Source: an uncultured Christensenellaceae bacterium (GTDB taxonomy: Bacteria; Bacillota; Clostridia; Christensenellales; Pumilibacteraceae). From it: a stretch of DNA of 64,000 nt. The stretch spans positions 57,336 through 121,335 of the forward strand of contig CAJULQ010000007.1 of the NCBI GenBank assembly GCA_910587595.1, in the 5' to 3' direction. Under the pieces are notes generated by a model that was given only the letters and a program-made list of their open reading frames with translations, was not told where the DNA came from and did no database searches. The position numbers and the translations under genes are program-made. How positions within the stretch are numbered: position 1 is the first letter of the stretch; every line of letters starts with the position of its first letter. Shown one piece after another: positions 6,426 to 14,360 of this stretch.

Positions 6426-8906
6426 ATGCACTATGATAATTGTAATGTTGTTTTGGATTGGGATGGCGAAGGTAACGCAATATACGACCTAATGGAAAAT
6501 TGGATTGTAAAATTTGCGACGAGTTTTCCTGTGAAATATATGGAGTTGTTTGCTTTTCATAATGTTACAGGCTCGCCGTTGGGGGCAATAATCGGGGAAC
6601 TTTCGAAAGCTATAGGGAATGAGCTTACGCATGGCGGCATTGTGCCTAAAGCCAACGTAAATAGGGCGCTTGAAAACATCTCGATGGTCATCAATTCGCG
6701 TATAGCGGATTATGGCAAGAGGTTCAACAACATAGCCGAATACAATGCTGCCGCGCCCGATAACGCGCAGTCAGCTATATTTTGCGTTATATGTGATTAT
6801 CCAAACGGTTTTAGTGTGGAAAATCAAAAAGAGATACTCGGCATTATGAAAGAAGGTAATCGTTGCGGTGTTTATACCGTTTTAATACGCAATAGACTGT
6901 TGCCTGCGCCCGGTAGTGAGTACGGCAAAAAGGAAGAAATATTAGATTCTTTGCAATCAACTTTGACCATAAAAGCCGTTAACAATAAGTTTTATTTAAA
7001 TGGGTACGAGTACACTTTTAATTTGGGTGGGAATGCCACACAAGTAACTGAGTTGTTGGATTCGCTCAAAGAAAGCAAAAATCAAAAATCCATGCCTATT
7101 CCGTTGCGTTCGCTACAATTGCCCAAACGCAGAATGGGAAATGACTTTTCGGAAAATTTGCTTGTTCCTGTCGGAAAGGTCGGCTCTCAGGTGCAACATA
7201 TTGAAATGTCACCAAACGACCAGACGGTACACTTACTAGTTGCGGGCATGACAGGTTCGGGTAAATCGGTGTTTTTACACACCTTTATTTTGTCTGCAGC
7301 CAATACATATTCTCCGTCTGAGCTTGAATTTTACTTGATAGATCTTAAAGACGGGGTTGAATTCAATTTGTATCGTGATGTTCTCAGAATACCGCATATA
7401 AAAATGTTGGCGGTGAATGAGGGCGATATGCAAGCTACTTATGAAATGCTCAAAGCATTATCGGAAGAAATGACGCGCCGCAATGCGATATTCAAAAGAC
7501 TGAATACGCGTAATATCGTTGATTATAATGAACGCGTTTTATCGAACGATTATGATAAACAAGAATTCGGTGCATTAAAACCGATTTCGAGAGCGGTAAT
7601 TGTTATAGATGAGTATCAAGAAATTTTTGGATCTTCCGGCAAATACGGGTCTATGTGCGTTGAAGAATTAAAGTCAATGGCAAAAAAGGCAAGAAGCTCC
7701 GGAATGGGGTTGTTGTTATCGTCGCAAACCGTGCCTACCAGCGGATTTGGAGAAATTAAGGAACAAATAGATAATATCGTTTTATTTAATGCAAAAGAAG
7801 AAACAATAGACAAACTTTTGCCCGGTAAATCAAGATATCGAAATGATTTATCACGCGAAAAAGGCAACGCTTTCTATAGTTGCCGAGGCGCAGAACCAAT
7901 ATTATTCAGGGCTGCTTATCCGGGAGATAGAACAGATTCAAGTGAAAACGGACTATATGCCAATGCCAAGCGCATTAATACAAAATACAGCGATGCAGTC
8001 AGTGACATTATTATTGCGGGTGAAAACTTCGAATTGCCTGTTATGCAGTCGAGGTTAGGCTTTATAACGGGAAGTGATATACCGTTACCGAGATCAAACG
8101 ACAGTGTTGCATTGGTTTACGGGCAGTCGGGGCGGACAGGCTATCAACAAACTATACGGTTCGAAAGTTCGGCAGCTGTTTTGCCCATATTCGGTGATGC
8201 TGTCCAATCCAAGCATTTGGAAATGACATTATTATTGTCTGCTATCCATGAAAGAAAATTAAATGATTTACAAGATGAAATATACTATTTGGATTGTAAT
8301 CCGGTCAGAAAGCAAAATATGATCACCGCTGTTTCCGCTTGTAAAAAATTTCATTATTATTCGGGTGTTGATGAATGCACCCAAATTATTAAAGACTTAC
8401 AAAAGGTTGTTGCGTCTCGCGCTAATGATGGATTTAACAATAATTTGTTTATTTTCATACACCGTGCCGCCGCTTTGTGTGAGGGGCAAGAAGAGTCTGG
8501 TGTGCCGATGATAAGTAGCGATAAATTAAAAAAACATTTGTCGGGCGGGCAATTCGGGCATTTTGATAGTGAGGCAATAATAGCTCTTAAAGCGCTTATA
8601 AAAGATGCCGGACACGCAGGGGTCAATATAACAATACAAGTTGATAATGATAAAGAGTTTGCAAAAGTATTTGGGAAAGATAACAGTTTTAGACATTTAT
8701 TGTTTGTTTCCGGTGCCGATGCCAAAAGCGCTTTGGATGCTTATATTAATATTCCGTTGAGCAATGAGGATAAAAATGCAATTTCAACGGATGATATATG
8801 TATTATTTACACATCCGGGGAAACGTTTACTAAAGCGAGAAAGATAGTGTATGATGAAGCGTCTATCGAGCAAATTATCGAGAAAATAAACGGAGATATG
8901 CTATGA
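6426..8906 (+). CDS. Soluble FtsK/SpoIIIE-type P-loop ATPase, EssC-like motor candidate
   Basis: 826 residues with no membrane helix. Residues 1-245 form a domain with the motif CDYPNGF followed by GNRCGVYTVLI, a pattern I associate with large FtsK-like proteins. The active ATPase domain (about 255-500) has Walker A AGMTGSGKS (about 273-281), Walker B AVIVIDEYQE (about 390-399) and a sensor-like LLLSSQT. Residues 545-826 look like a second RecA-type domain that has lost its motifs (PIFGDAVQSK where Walker A should be, LFIFIHRA where Walker B should be). Type VII EssC/EccC motors likewise carry degenerate ATPase domains that bind WXG100 substrates. Genes for WXG100-like proteins follow directly. 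ATG 6426 is preferred over TTG 6420 because of AGAGGA at 6413-6418. Confidence 0.85.
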   Translation: MHYDNCNVVLDWDGEGNAIYDLMENWIVKFATSFPVKYMELFAFHNVTGSPLGAIIGELSKAIGNELTHGGIVPKANVNRALENISMVINSRIADYGKRFNNIAEYNAAAPDNAQSAIFCVICDYPNGFSVENQKEILGIMKEGNRCGVYTVLIRNRLLPAPGSEYGKKEEILDSLQSTLTIKAVNNKFYLNGYEYTFNLGGNATQVTELLDSLKESKNQKSMPIPLRSLQLPKRRMGNDFSENLLVPVGKVGSQVQHIEMSPNDQTVHLLVAGMTGSGKSVFLHTFILSAANTYSPSELEFYLIDLKDGVEFNLYRDVLRIPHIKMLAVNEGDMQATYEMLKALSEEMTRRNAIFKRLNTRNIVDYNERVLSNDYDKQEFGALKPISRAVIVIDEYQEIFGSSGKYGSMCVEELKSMAKKARSSGMGLLLSSQTVPTSGFGEIKEQIDNIVLFNAKEETIDKLLPGKSRYRNDLSREKGNAFYSCRGAEPILFRAAYPGDRTDSSENGLYANAKRINTKYSDAVSDIIIAGENFELPVMQSRLGFITGSDIPLPRSNDSVALVYGQSGRTGYQQTIRFESSAAVLPIFGDAVQSKHLEMTLLLSAIHERKLNDLQDEIYYLDCNPVRKQNMITAVSACKKFHYYSGVDECTQIIKDLQKVVASRANDGFNNNLFIFIHRAAALCEGQEESGVPMISSDKLKKHLSGGQFGHFDSEAIIALKALIKDAGHAGVNITIQVDNDKEFAKVFGKDNSFRHLLFVSGADAKSALDAYINIPLSNEDKNAISTDDICIIYTSGETFTKARKIVYDEASIEQIIEKINGDML

Positions 8907-9184
8907 GAGAGAAAATAGATTTGGAAGGTATAGATAGATATAGGTTTTTTTTATCAAATTACAGTAGCGAAGTAGCGGACTTAACAAATAATTGTTTGCA
9001 AAAAGCGAATTATGTGCAAGAACAATGGCAAGATGTGCATATGGATGAAGTCATCCATGAGCTTAGGGGGTTAAAAAACTGTATAGATTTGTTTTCGGAA
9101 AGCTGTCAACGATATTGCCATATATTGCAAGAAATTATAGAAAGATATAAGCAGTATTTATCCGGACATTTCTCCGGCAATTAA
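8903..9184 (+). CDS. WXG100-like small helical protein (WQD variant)
   Basis: 93 residues, overlapping the ATPase gene by four bases (ATGA), so translationally coupled. It is predicted as a helix-turn-helix hairpin with Trp42 in QWQDVHM at the turn, where WXG100 proteins carry W-x-G. The third position is Asp rather than Gly, so membership is by size, helical pattern, Trp position and context rather than by the strict motif. The C terminus is helical and Tyr-rich (ERYKQYLSG). It could be one half of a heterodimer with the product of 9203-9487. Confidence 0.65.
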   Translation: MREKIDLEGIDRYRFFLSNYSSEVADLTNNCLQKANYVQEQWQDVHMDEVIHELRGLKNCIDLFSESCQRYCHILQEIIERYKQYLSGHFSGN

Positions 9185-9202
9185 GTAAAGGAGCGGAAAA
9201 GA

Positions 9203-9487
9203 ATGAATAATGTAGTGGCTACCAACCCTGAAGTTTTGACTGAATTTGCAATGGCGCTTGCAAGTTATACGGAAACGATATGTGATAAGGTGATAGAGTT
9301 GCGCAATTTTCATGATCATGCTGCAGATTATTGGCAAGGGCCACAGTATGACAGCTTAACGGATAAAATCAATTTGCTTACACAGCAAGTCATAACAGAA
9401 GTTGAAACATTGGAAAAACTCAAAGAGTTTATCGTTCAAAAAGCAACGGAATTGGCGAATGCACAAGGTATTCGTTTCGGTGAATGA
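9203..9487 (+). CDS. WXG100-family (ESAT-6-like) protein
   Basis: 94 residues with the canonical arrangement: helix (about 8-40), the turn motif ADYWQGPQYD with Trp44 and Gly46, then a second helix to the end. Length and motif position match the WXG100 family, small dimeric proteins exported by type VII secretion systems and used as partners of LXG/WXG toxins. The ribosome site AAAGGAGCGG is strong. It lies directly after the FtsK-like ATPase gene and its small partner, the order expected of a secretion motor and its substrates. No clear YxxxD/E export signal is seen at the C terminus of this protein. Confidence 0.78.
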   Translation: MNNVVATNPEVLTEFAMALASYTETICDKVIELRNFHDHAADYWQGPQYDSLTDKINLLTQQVITEVETLEKLKEFIVQKATELANAQGIRFGE

Positions 9488-9810
9488 TTATGAATATAGA
9501 TTATGCTTGGACAGCGCGAACGCTTATTGGCAGAATAGTTTCCGAATCGCAATCTTACAGATCGTGGTTCGATCGTTATTGGCGGGACCGTGTGCGTGAC
9601 GCGCTTGTGAAAAACAGCGAAGTCATAAATGAAAAAGCCATAGATTTCGAAATGGCTTTTAGAGATATATCGGCATTAACAGATAAGTTTGCGGCTTGCC
9701 AAATCGATCGCCTTGAAGAATCGGCAAACACGAATTTTTATAATTGTACACAACTTGAATCGGAAATAACATCTTTTAGGGCGGAGAGCGATGCAATTAG
9801 TAAAGTTTGA
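9484..9810 (+). CDS. Small helical protein, WXG100-like in size
   Basis: 108 residues, overlapping the WXG100 gene by four bases (ATGA). It has Trp33 in RYWRDRVRDAL, followed by a long helix (about 45-105). The helical-hairpin size and central Trp-x-Asp resemble the two preceding small proteins, but the similarity is weak and could be coincidental. Its 3' end overlaps the next gene by 20 bases, so the genes are tightly coupled. No enzyme motif, signal peptide or membrane helix is visible. Confidence 0.6.
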   Translation: MIMNIDYAWTARTLIGRIVSESQSYRSWFDRYWRDRVRDALVKNSEVINEKAIDFEMAFRDISALTDKFAACQIDRLEESANTNFYNCTQLESEITSFRAESDAISKV

Positions 9811-10933
9811 TTCTGCGGAAATAGAAACACGGCAAGAACAACTACGCGAGTACAAATATAATATAAAGAATTTGATACAAGAGTTGGATAGTAATTTGCA
9901 ATCGCTGATTTTCGATACACAAAACGTTATAAACGATCTTTGTTTCAGTAGCCCCGTGCGTTCTTCCGATGACGGAGCATTGGGTAAAATAAACTATGTG
10001 CTTGAACAGATGCCCAAAAGGATAAGTTATGTTGATGCAACTCTTGCGCGAGTTAACTGCACTCTTTCACATTGGCAAAACGTTGCGGAAGATTTGAGTG
10101 CAAAAATCGAAGCTTTGGATGGGGTGATTCAACCATGGGAGACACGGTTGGATGATGCACAATGCGAATTAGCAGCTTTACCGGATGGCAGTTTGGTAAC
10201 TTATACGGTTACTGATTCAGACGGTTCTATCAAAATTGAGACTGAATGGTATGACCCTTATGCGGCGGAAAGAGCGAGTTTACATGCGAAAATTGATAGT
10301 ATACAAAATAGTCTTATGCCGCTATATCAAGAAAGAGACTGTTTGCAAAGTAAATTGAATACGGCAAAGCGGAACTGTGCAATTGCACAAAGTGATATAT
10401 CTAAACTGAATTCTTTTCTATCTCGGGGCAACGCTATTTTATCAACGGCAAAAAAAGATGAAACGCATATAAAACAAGCATTAGAGTCATTATCGGGAAT
10501 TATTGCATCGTTAAAAAAGTATAAAGAAAAATTAAATAAATTTAATGAAGGGGTGTTGGAATCAACAAAAAAGGCAGATAAAATTTTTGACAATATAGCT
10601 GCTGCGATCGATAAATTGAAAGCGATTTCTTACAAGCATATATCCGACTTCAAAAACGGGCCTATGAAAGTAAAATTTGATATAGACGAGTGCAAAAAGC
10701 ATAAAAACAACGGCGACGAATTTAACGAAGATGTCGGGAAGTTGGCGCAATACATAGTAAGAAATATTTCTGATATTCCGGACTGGAACGATAATAACAA
10801 AACGCAAGCAATGGAAACAATATTGAGCCATGCAGAAACAATGAAATATATTGTGCAGTTTTATGATAATGAAATGGATTTCTTAAAAAAACAAATTGCC
10901 ATTCTGACAGATTACTATAACGCCATTGAATAG
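9791..10933 (+). CDS. Long coiled-coil protein, possible T7SS-like substrate or structural protein
   Basis: 380 residues, very largely helical with heptad-like stretches (about 1-60, 85-140, 165-300). A WxN at HWQNVAEDL (about residue 94) is reminiscent of the WXG turn of longer LXG/WXG proteins. The last residues read YYNAIE, which fits the YxxxD/E export signal of type VII substrates, though so short a motif occurs often by chance. It has no N-terminal signal, no membrane helix and no toxin domain that I recognise. It overlaps the preceding gene by 20 bases with an internal ribosome site (GGGCGGAG). A structural filament or adaptor role is equally possible. Confidence 0.65.
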   Translation: MQLVKFDSAEIETRQEQLREYKYNIKNLIQELDSNLQSLIFDTQNVINDLCFSSPVRSSDDGALGKINYVLEQMPKRISYVDATLARVNCTLSHWQNVAEDLSAKIEALDGVIQPWETRLDDAQCELAALPDGSLVTYTVTDSDGSIKIETEWYDPYAAERASLHAKIDSIQNSLMPLYQERDCLQSKLNTAKRNCAIAQSDISKLNSFLSRGNAILSTAKKDETHIKQALESLSGIIASLKKYKEKLNKFNEGVLESTKKADKIFDNIAAAIDKLKAISYKHISDFKNGPMKVKFDIDECKKHKNNGDEFNEDVGKLAQYIVRNISDIPDWNDNNKTQAMETILSHAETMKYIVQFYDNEMDFLKKQIAILTDYYNAIE

Positions 10934-10948
10934 ATTATAAGGGGTAAT

Positions 10949-12223
10949 ATGAACATTAATAACATGATAGAAAGGGCGCAATCGGGTGACGCAACTGCGC
11001 AGTATGAATTGGCAGAACTTTATTATTACGGCGAAGAGATAGAAAAAGACCTTGAAACTGCGGTTAAGTTGTATTCACAAGCTGCAGAGCAAGGACACAT
11101 CGATGCGCAATATTCCTTGGGATATTGTTATGTATACGGAAAAGGCGTTGCAAAAGACGAGAGCAAGGGGGCTAAGTGGTTGACCCTTGCGGCAAAACAA
11201 GGGAGTTCAAAAGCGCAATATAGCTTAGGGGTATGCTATAGTAATGGACGCGGCGTCGAAAAAAACGACAGTAAAGCAGTAAAATGTTTTATGATGGCGG
11301 CAGAGCAGGGGTTCCCAGAGGCTCAGCATAATCTTGGGGTATATTATGAGAAGGGGGAAGGCGTAGAACAAAACAATGTAGAAGCAGCGAAGTGGTATCG
11401 TAAAGCGGCGGAGCAGGGGCTCCCAGAGGCTCAGTGTGCTCTTGGGGTATATTATGAGAAGGGGAAAGGCGTAGAACAAAACAATGTAGAAGCGGTAAAA
11501 TGGTATCGTAAAGCGGCAGAGCAGGGGCTCCCAGAGGCTCAGAATGATCTTGGGGTATGTTATAGTAAGGGGAAAGGCGTAGAACAAAACTATGTAGAAA
11601 CGGTAAAATGGTGCCGTAAAGCGGCAGAGCAGGGGCTCCCAGAGGCTCAGTATAGTCTTGGGTTCTGTTATGATAAGGGGAAAGGCGTAGAACAAAACAA
11701 TGTAGAAGCGGTAAAATGGTATCGTAAAGCGGCGGCACAGGGACACGCCGAAGCGAAACAAGCATTGGAAGAAGCGGAGCGTAAAGCAGAAAGAGATGAG
11801 CAAATTGAGAAGTGTAAAGAACCTTTTCGCAAGCTTTTGAAAAAATATCCCAAAGCAACTATAAACAGTGCAGGCAACGAGACAGTAGAATATTTAATAG
11901 AAAACATGATAGAAGTTTACGACAAACACAAAGGCTATGCGCATGCATATGAGCGAGATAGAAGAGGCCTCAGCGGTATAGATAATTCTAATTTTAGAGA
12001 TTGGGGCGAGTTGGCGGATACGATGGCGAACAATATGGAATATCTGTTTCAGCATATTTGCAAGTCGTGTGTAACAAAAACCGATATAATGACCGTAGCG
12101 CAATTGGCAATGTGGACGACTGTCTCCGAAACGTTTATGTTATACCTTTGTCCCGCCATTAAAAGGCATGGAATTGAAAAGGAAATGGGAGAATTTTGTG
12201 CTGCAGTTGTCGCGTTGAAATAA
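10949..12223 (+). CDS. Sel1-repeat (SLR) protein with C-terminal helical domain
   Basis: 424 residues. Seven complete 36-residue Sel1-like repeats occupy about residues 13-264 (pattern GxxxAQxxLGxxYxxGxGVxxNxxxAxKWYRKAAEQ), with a partial eighth. A distinct ~140-residue helical domain (KCKEPFRKLLKKYP to the end) follows that I do not recognise. Sel1 proteins form superhelical scaffolds for protein complexes. No signal peptide is present, so it is probably cytoplasmic. It closes the ATPase/WXG100 operon 15 bases after the coiled-coil gene and may act as assembly scaffold, chaperone or immunity-type partner; the sequence does not decide between these. Repeats 4-7 are nearly identical at the DNA level. 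Confidence 0.82.
   Translation: MNINNMIERAQSGDATAQYELAELYYYGEEIEKDLETAVKLYSQAAEQGHIDAQYSLGYCYVYGKGVAKDESKGAKWLTLAAKQGSSKAQYSLGVCYSNGRGVEKNDSKAVKCFMMAAEQGFPEAQHNLGVYYEKGEGVEQNNVEAAKWYRKAAEQGLPEAQCALGVYYEKGKGVEQNNVEAVKWYRKAAEQGLPEAQNDLGVCYSKGKGVEQNYVETVKWCRKAAEQGLPEAQYSLGFCYDKGKGVEQNNVEAVKWYRKAAAQGHAEAKQALEEAERKAERDEQIEKCKEPFRKLLKKYPKATINSAGNETVEYLIENMIEVYDKHKGYAHAYERDRRGLSGIDNSNFRDWGELADTMANNMEYLFQHICKSCVTKTDIMTVAQLAMWTTVSETFMLYLCPAIKRHGIEKEMGEFCAAVVALK
11309..11740 (+). repeat. Four near-identical 108-base Sel1-coding units
   Basis: Units at 11309-11416, 11417-11524, 11525-11632 and 11633-11740 share runs such as CTCCCAGAGGCTCAG and GGCGTAGAACAAAAC with few differences. Repeats 1-3 of the same gene are much more diverged. 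This points to recent tandem duplication and to a locus where repeat number can change by recombination without breaking the frame. Confidence 0.85.
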
Positions 12224-12251
12224 ATATAAAAATTTGGATTGCACTTTATTT

Positions 12252-12776
12252 ATGATTACAATAAGACCAACTATAAAAAATGATGTAAATAAACTATGCG
12301 AACTTCAAAAATCCGCATTTTTTCCTATTTATCAACAGTATCACGATGCGGGGAATCCATATTTGCGAGGGGTTGAGGATATTCTTTGCAGACTTGATTC
12401 ACCGACATTTAAATATTTTACGATTTTAGACGATGGTGAAATTGTCGGCGGTGTATTATACAGATGTGAAGGGAATACACCTTTTACAAAGTTACAAGAG
12501 GGAGAATATTATCTTGTGCGAATTTATGTGCAACCGAATCGGCAAGGCCTTGGAATAGGCAAAACGGCTATTTTACTCTGTGAAAAAGAATTCAATAATG
12601 CTACAAAATTTTATGTTGACTTTCCAAAAGGACTTAATAAAAACAGAAAATGCTATGAAAGTGCTGGCTTTTACGGCAACGGACAGTATTTGGAAGTGGA
12701 ATCCGGGCTTGTATTATTAGCATACGAGAAAAATGTTGTTTCGCAAGATGTCGAAAAAACAATCATAAATGCATGA
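12252..12776 (+). CDS. GNAT-family N-acetyltransferase
   Basis: 174 residues. It starts with the ITIRPTIKNDVNKLCELQ pattern and carries the acetyl-CoA-binding motif A in VRIYVQPNRQGLGIGKTAIL (Q/RxxGxG/A form, about residues 92-111). The C-terminal beta strand region is YESAGFYGNG. The target amine is unknown. I use ATG 12252; the frame stays open to a TTG at 12234. No clear ribosome site precedes either, unlike the genes upstream, but the gene is co-directional only 28 bases after the Sel1 gene, so it may be read from the same transcript. Confidence 0.85.
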   Translation: MITIRPTIKNDVNKLCELQKSAFFPIYQQYHDAGNPYLRGVEDILCRLDSPTFKYFTILDDGEIVGGVLYRCEGNTPFTKLQEGEYYLVRIYVQPNRQGLGIGKTAILLCEKEFNNATKFYVDFPKGLNKNRKCYESAGFYGNGQYLEVESGLVLLAYEKNVVSQDVEKTIINA

Positions 12777-12788
12777 GATATTAAAATT

Positions 12789-13376
12789 ATGGATAATTGG
12801 GATTGGGGTAAAAATAGTGGTTGGCACAAAGGGCTGAAAGACGATTTGCCAAATTTGTCGAAATACAGCGAAGATGAGAAAAGGCGCTATAAAGATATTC
12901 CGCTGTATCATTGGAAAAAGATTGTGGACTGCGTGAAAATAGACCACTATTCTTGGCACGAAGATTCGCCTTTCAGATATTTGGATAAAAAGCTCCTTAA
13001 CAAGGAGTTCATGAAATGGGTGACAATAGCTGTCGAAAACGAATTTCTCCATTGGGATAGTGAATATGCAAAAAATGCAATGATACGCGGCTTGGGAATG
13101 GTTCGGAATGATGAGATTATCCCGCCGCATGCGGCTTGGGAGGACGATTCGGCTTTCGATGACGCGGCAATCGAGGCTTTGAAATCGCTTGTCCGCGAAA
13201 ACGAATCTTTGGAAATCACCGATATTGTACGAAAAGCCGAACAAAATTTGCAAAATGCAAATAGTAAAGGGGATACTCGACTTGCGCAAATTTACGAACG
13301 CATTTTGTACGAACTTAACGAATGTTCGTTGAAAGAGTTTTACGCATTGAAGAGCGTGGTGGCGGACGGGAAATAA
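12789..13376 (+). CDS. Hypothetical protein
   Basis: 195 residues, acidic and Trp-rich at the N terminus (MDNWDWGKNSGWHKGL), with no signal peptide or membrane helix and no motif I recognise. The middle (LHWDSEYAKNAMIRGLGMV) and C terminus are predicted helical. It begins 12 bases after the GNAT gene and ends six bases before the Nudix gene, so all three are probably co-transcribed. There is no good ribosome site; translation may be coupled. Confidence 0.6.
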   Translation: MDNWDWGKNSGWHKGLKDDLPNLSKYSEDEKRRYKDIPLYHWKKIVDCVKIDHYSWHEDSPFRYLDKKLLNKEFMKWVTIAVENEFLHWDSEYAKNAMIRGLGMVRNDEIIPPHAAWEDDSAFDDAAIEALKSLVRENESLEITDIVRKAEQNLQNANSKGDTRLAQIYERILYELNECSLKEFYALKSVVADGK

Positions 13377-13382
13377 TAAACT

Positions 13383-13814
13383 ATGGCAGAAGTGAATTTC
13401 TATAATAAAGTCGATGATTCTAAATTATCGTTTGCCGTAATAATTGCAAGATTCGAAAGCAAATGGCTTCTTTGCAAACATAAAGAACGAACTACGTATG
13501 AGTTCCCGGGTGGACACAGAGAAGCGGGCGAAAGCATTGAACAAACCGCCGAAAGAGAATTGCAAGAAGAAACGGGTGCAGTCGAATATGCTTTGAAGCG
13601 CTTATGCGACTATTCCGTGCGAGGTGAAACGCGGGAAGGAGAAAAGCTCGACGGAGAGATTTTCGGTACTTTGTTCTATGCGAAAATTGCCGCAAGAACT
13701 GACAATTTGCATAGCGAGATCGAGAAAGTAGAACTTCTGGAAAATTTGCCCGATAATTGGACGTACCCGTCGATTATGCCTGCGTTATGTAGACGAATTC
13801 AAAACGATATATAA
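13383..13814 (+). CDS. Nudix hydrolase
   Basis: 143 residues with a complete Nudix box (Gx5Ex7REUxEExGU) at about 41-63: GGHREAGE, then AERELQEETGA, preceded by the FPGG entry. Nudix enzymes cleave nucleoside diphosphates linked to another moiety, for example ADP-ribose or oxidised dNTPs, at the Mg-binding Glu cluster seen here. The substrate cannot be assigned from sequence. Its place next to a NADAR-like gene makes ADP-ribose-type substrates an attractive guess. It is six bases downstream of the hypothetical gene. Confidence 0.9.
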   Translation: MAEVNFYNKVDDSKLSFAVIIARFESKWLLCKHKERTTYEFPGGHREAGESIEQTAERELQEETGAVEYALKRLCDYSVRGETREGEKLDGEIFGTLFYAKIAARTDNLHSEIEKVELLENLPDNWTYPSIMPALCRRIQNDI

Positions 13815-13872
13815 AATTTTCAAAAAGCACGAGGGCCCCCTTTTGTATTTGATTGATTGTACGGAAAAGTGA

Positions 13873-14325
13873 ATGGAAACGATAGATATTTACAGTAAGG
13901 GCGAATATCCCGCGAATATATTGTCTAATTTTGCCGTCAATAATTTTACGTTCGACGGCGTGGAATGTGCGAGTATGGAAGGTTTTTTGCAGTCGCTCAA
14001 ATACCGCAATATCGAAAAGCAAAGAGAGGTGTGCGGACTTACGGGCAAAGAAGCGAAAACGGCGGGCAATAAAAAGTTCTTTTGGAAGCTGTCGGGCAAT
14101 CTGTATTGGCAAGGTCGGCGCTACAAAAGAAAGAGCAAAGAATTTGACGGACTTAGGCTTAGGGCATACGAGGCTTTACTTGGTAATGATGTTTTTCGCA
14201 ATGCCTTGATGAGCACAAAAGGCAAAACGTTAAAGCACACAATGGGCAAGCATAAAAAGCGCGCTACGATACTCACGGAAGAAGAGTTTATCGGATATTT
14301 GAATAAACTGACAGAAAAGATTTGA
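13873..14325 (+). CDS. NADAR/YbiA-like superfamily protein
   Basis: 150 residues. The order of motifs matches the NADAR (YbiA-like) fold: ILSNFAVNNFTFDGV, then ASMEGFLQSLKYRN, AKTAGNKKFFWK, and a C-terminal LKHTMGK with a closing ILTEEEFIGYL helix. The family acts on N-glycosidic bonds of ribosylated intermediates, and some members have been reported to remove ADP-ribose from guanine bases. Activity here is inferred only from family. The gene follows the Nudix gene after 58 bases and precedes an HD hydrolase, forming a nucleotide-sanitation-like trio inside the mobile island. Confidence 0.65.
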   Translation: METIDIYSKGEYPANILSNFAVNNFTFDGVECASMEGFLQSLKYRNIEKQREVCGLTGKEAKTAGNKKFFWKLSGNLYWQGRRYKRKSKEFDGLRLRAYEALLGNDVFRNALMSTKGKTLKHTMGKHKKRATILTEEEFIGYLNKLTEKI

Positions 14326-14360
14326 TCAATGCAAAAATCAGATTGGAGATTATAAACTCT

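Noticed and set aside
11225..11858. Two overlapping minus-strand frames with repeated hydrophobic blocks
   Set aside because: The repeats are the antisense image of the Sel1 repeats, not a repeated membrane protein.
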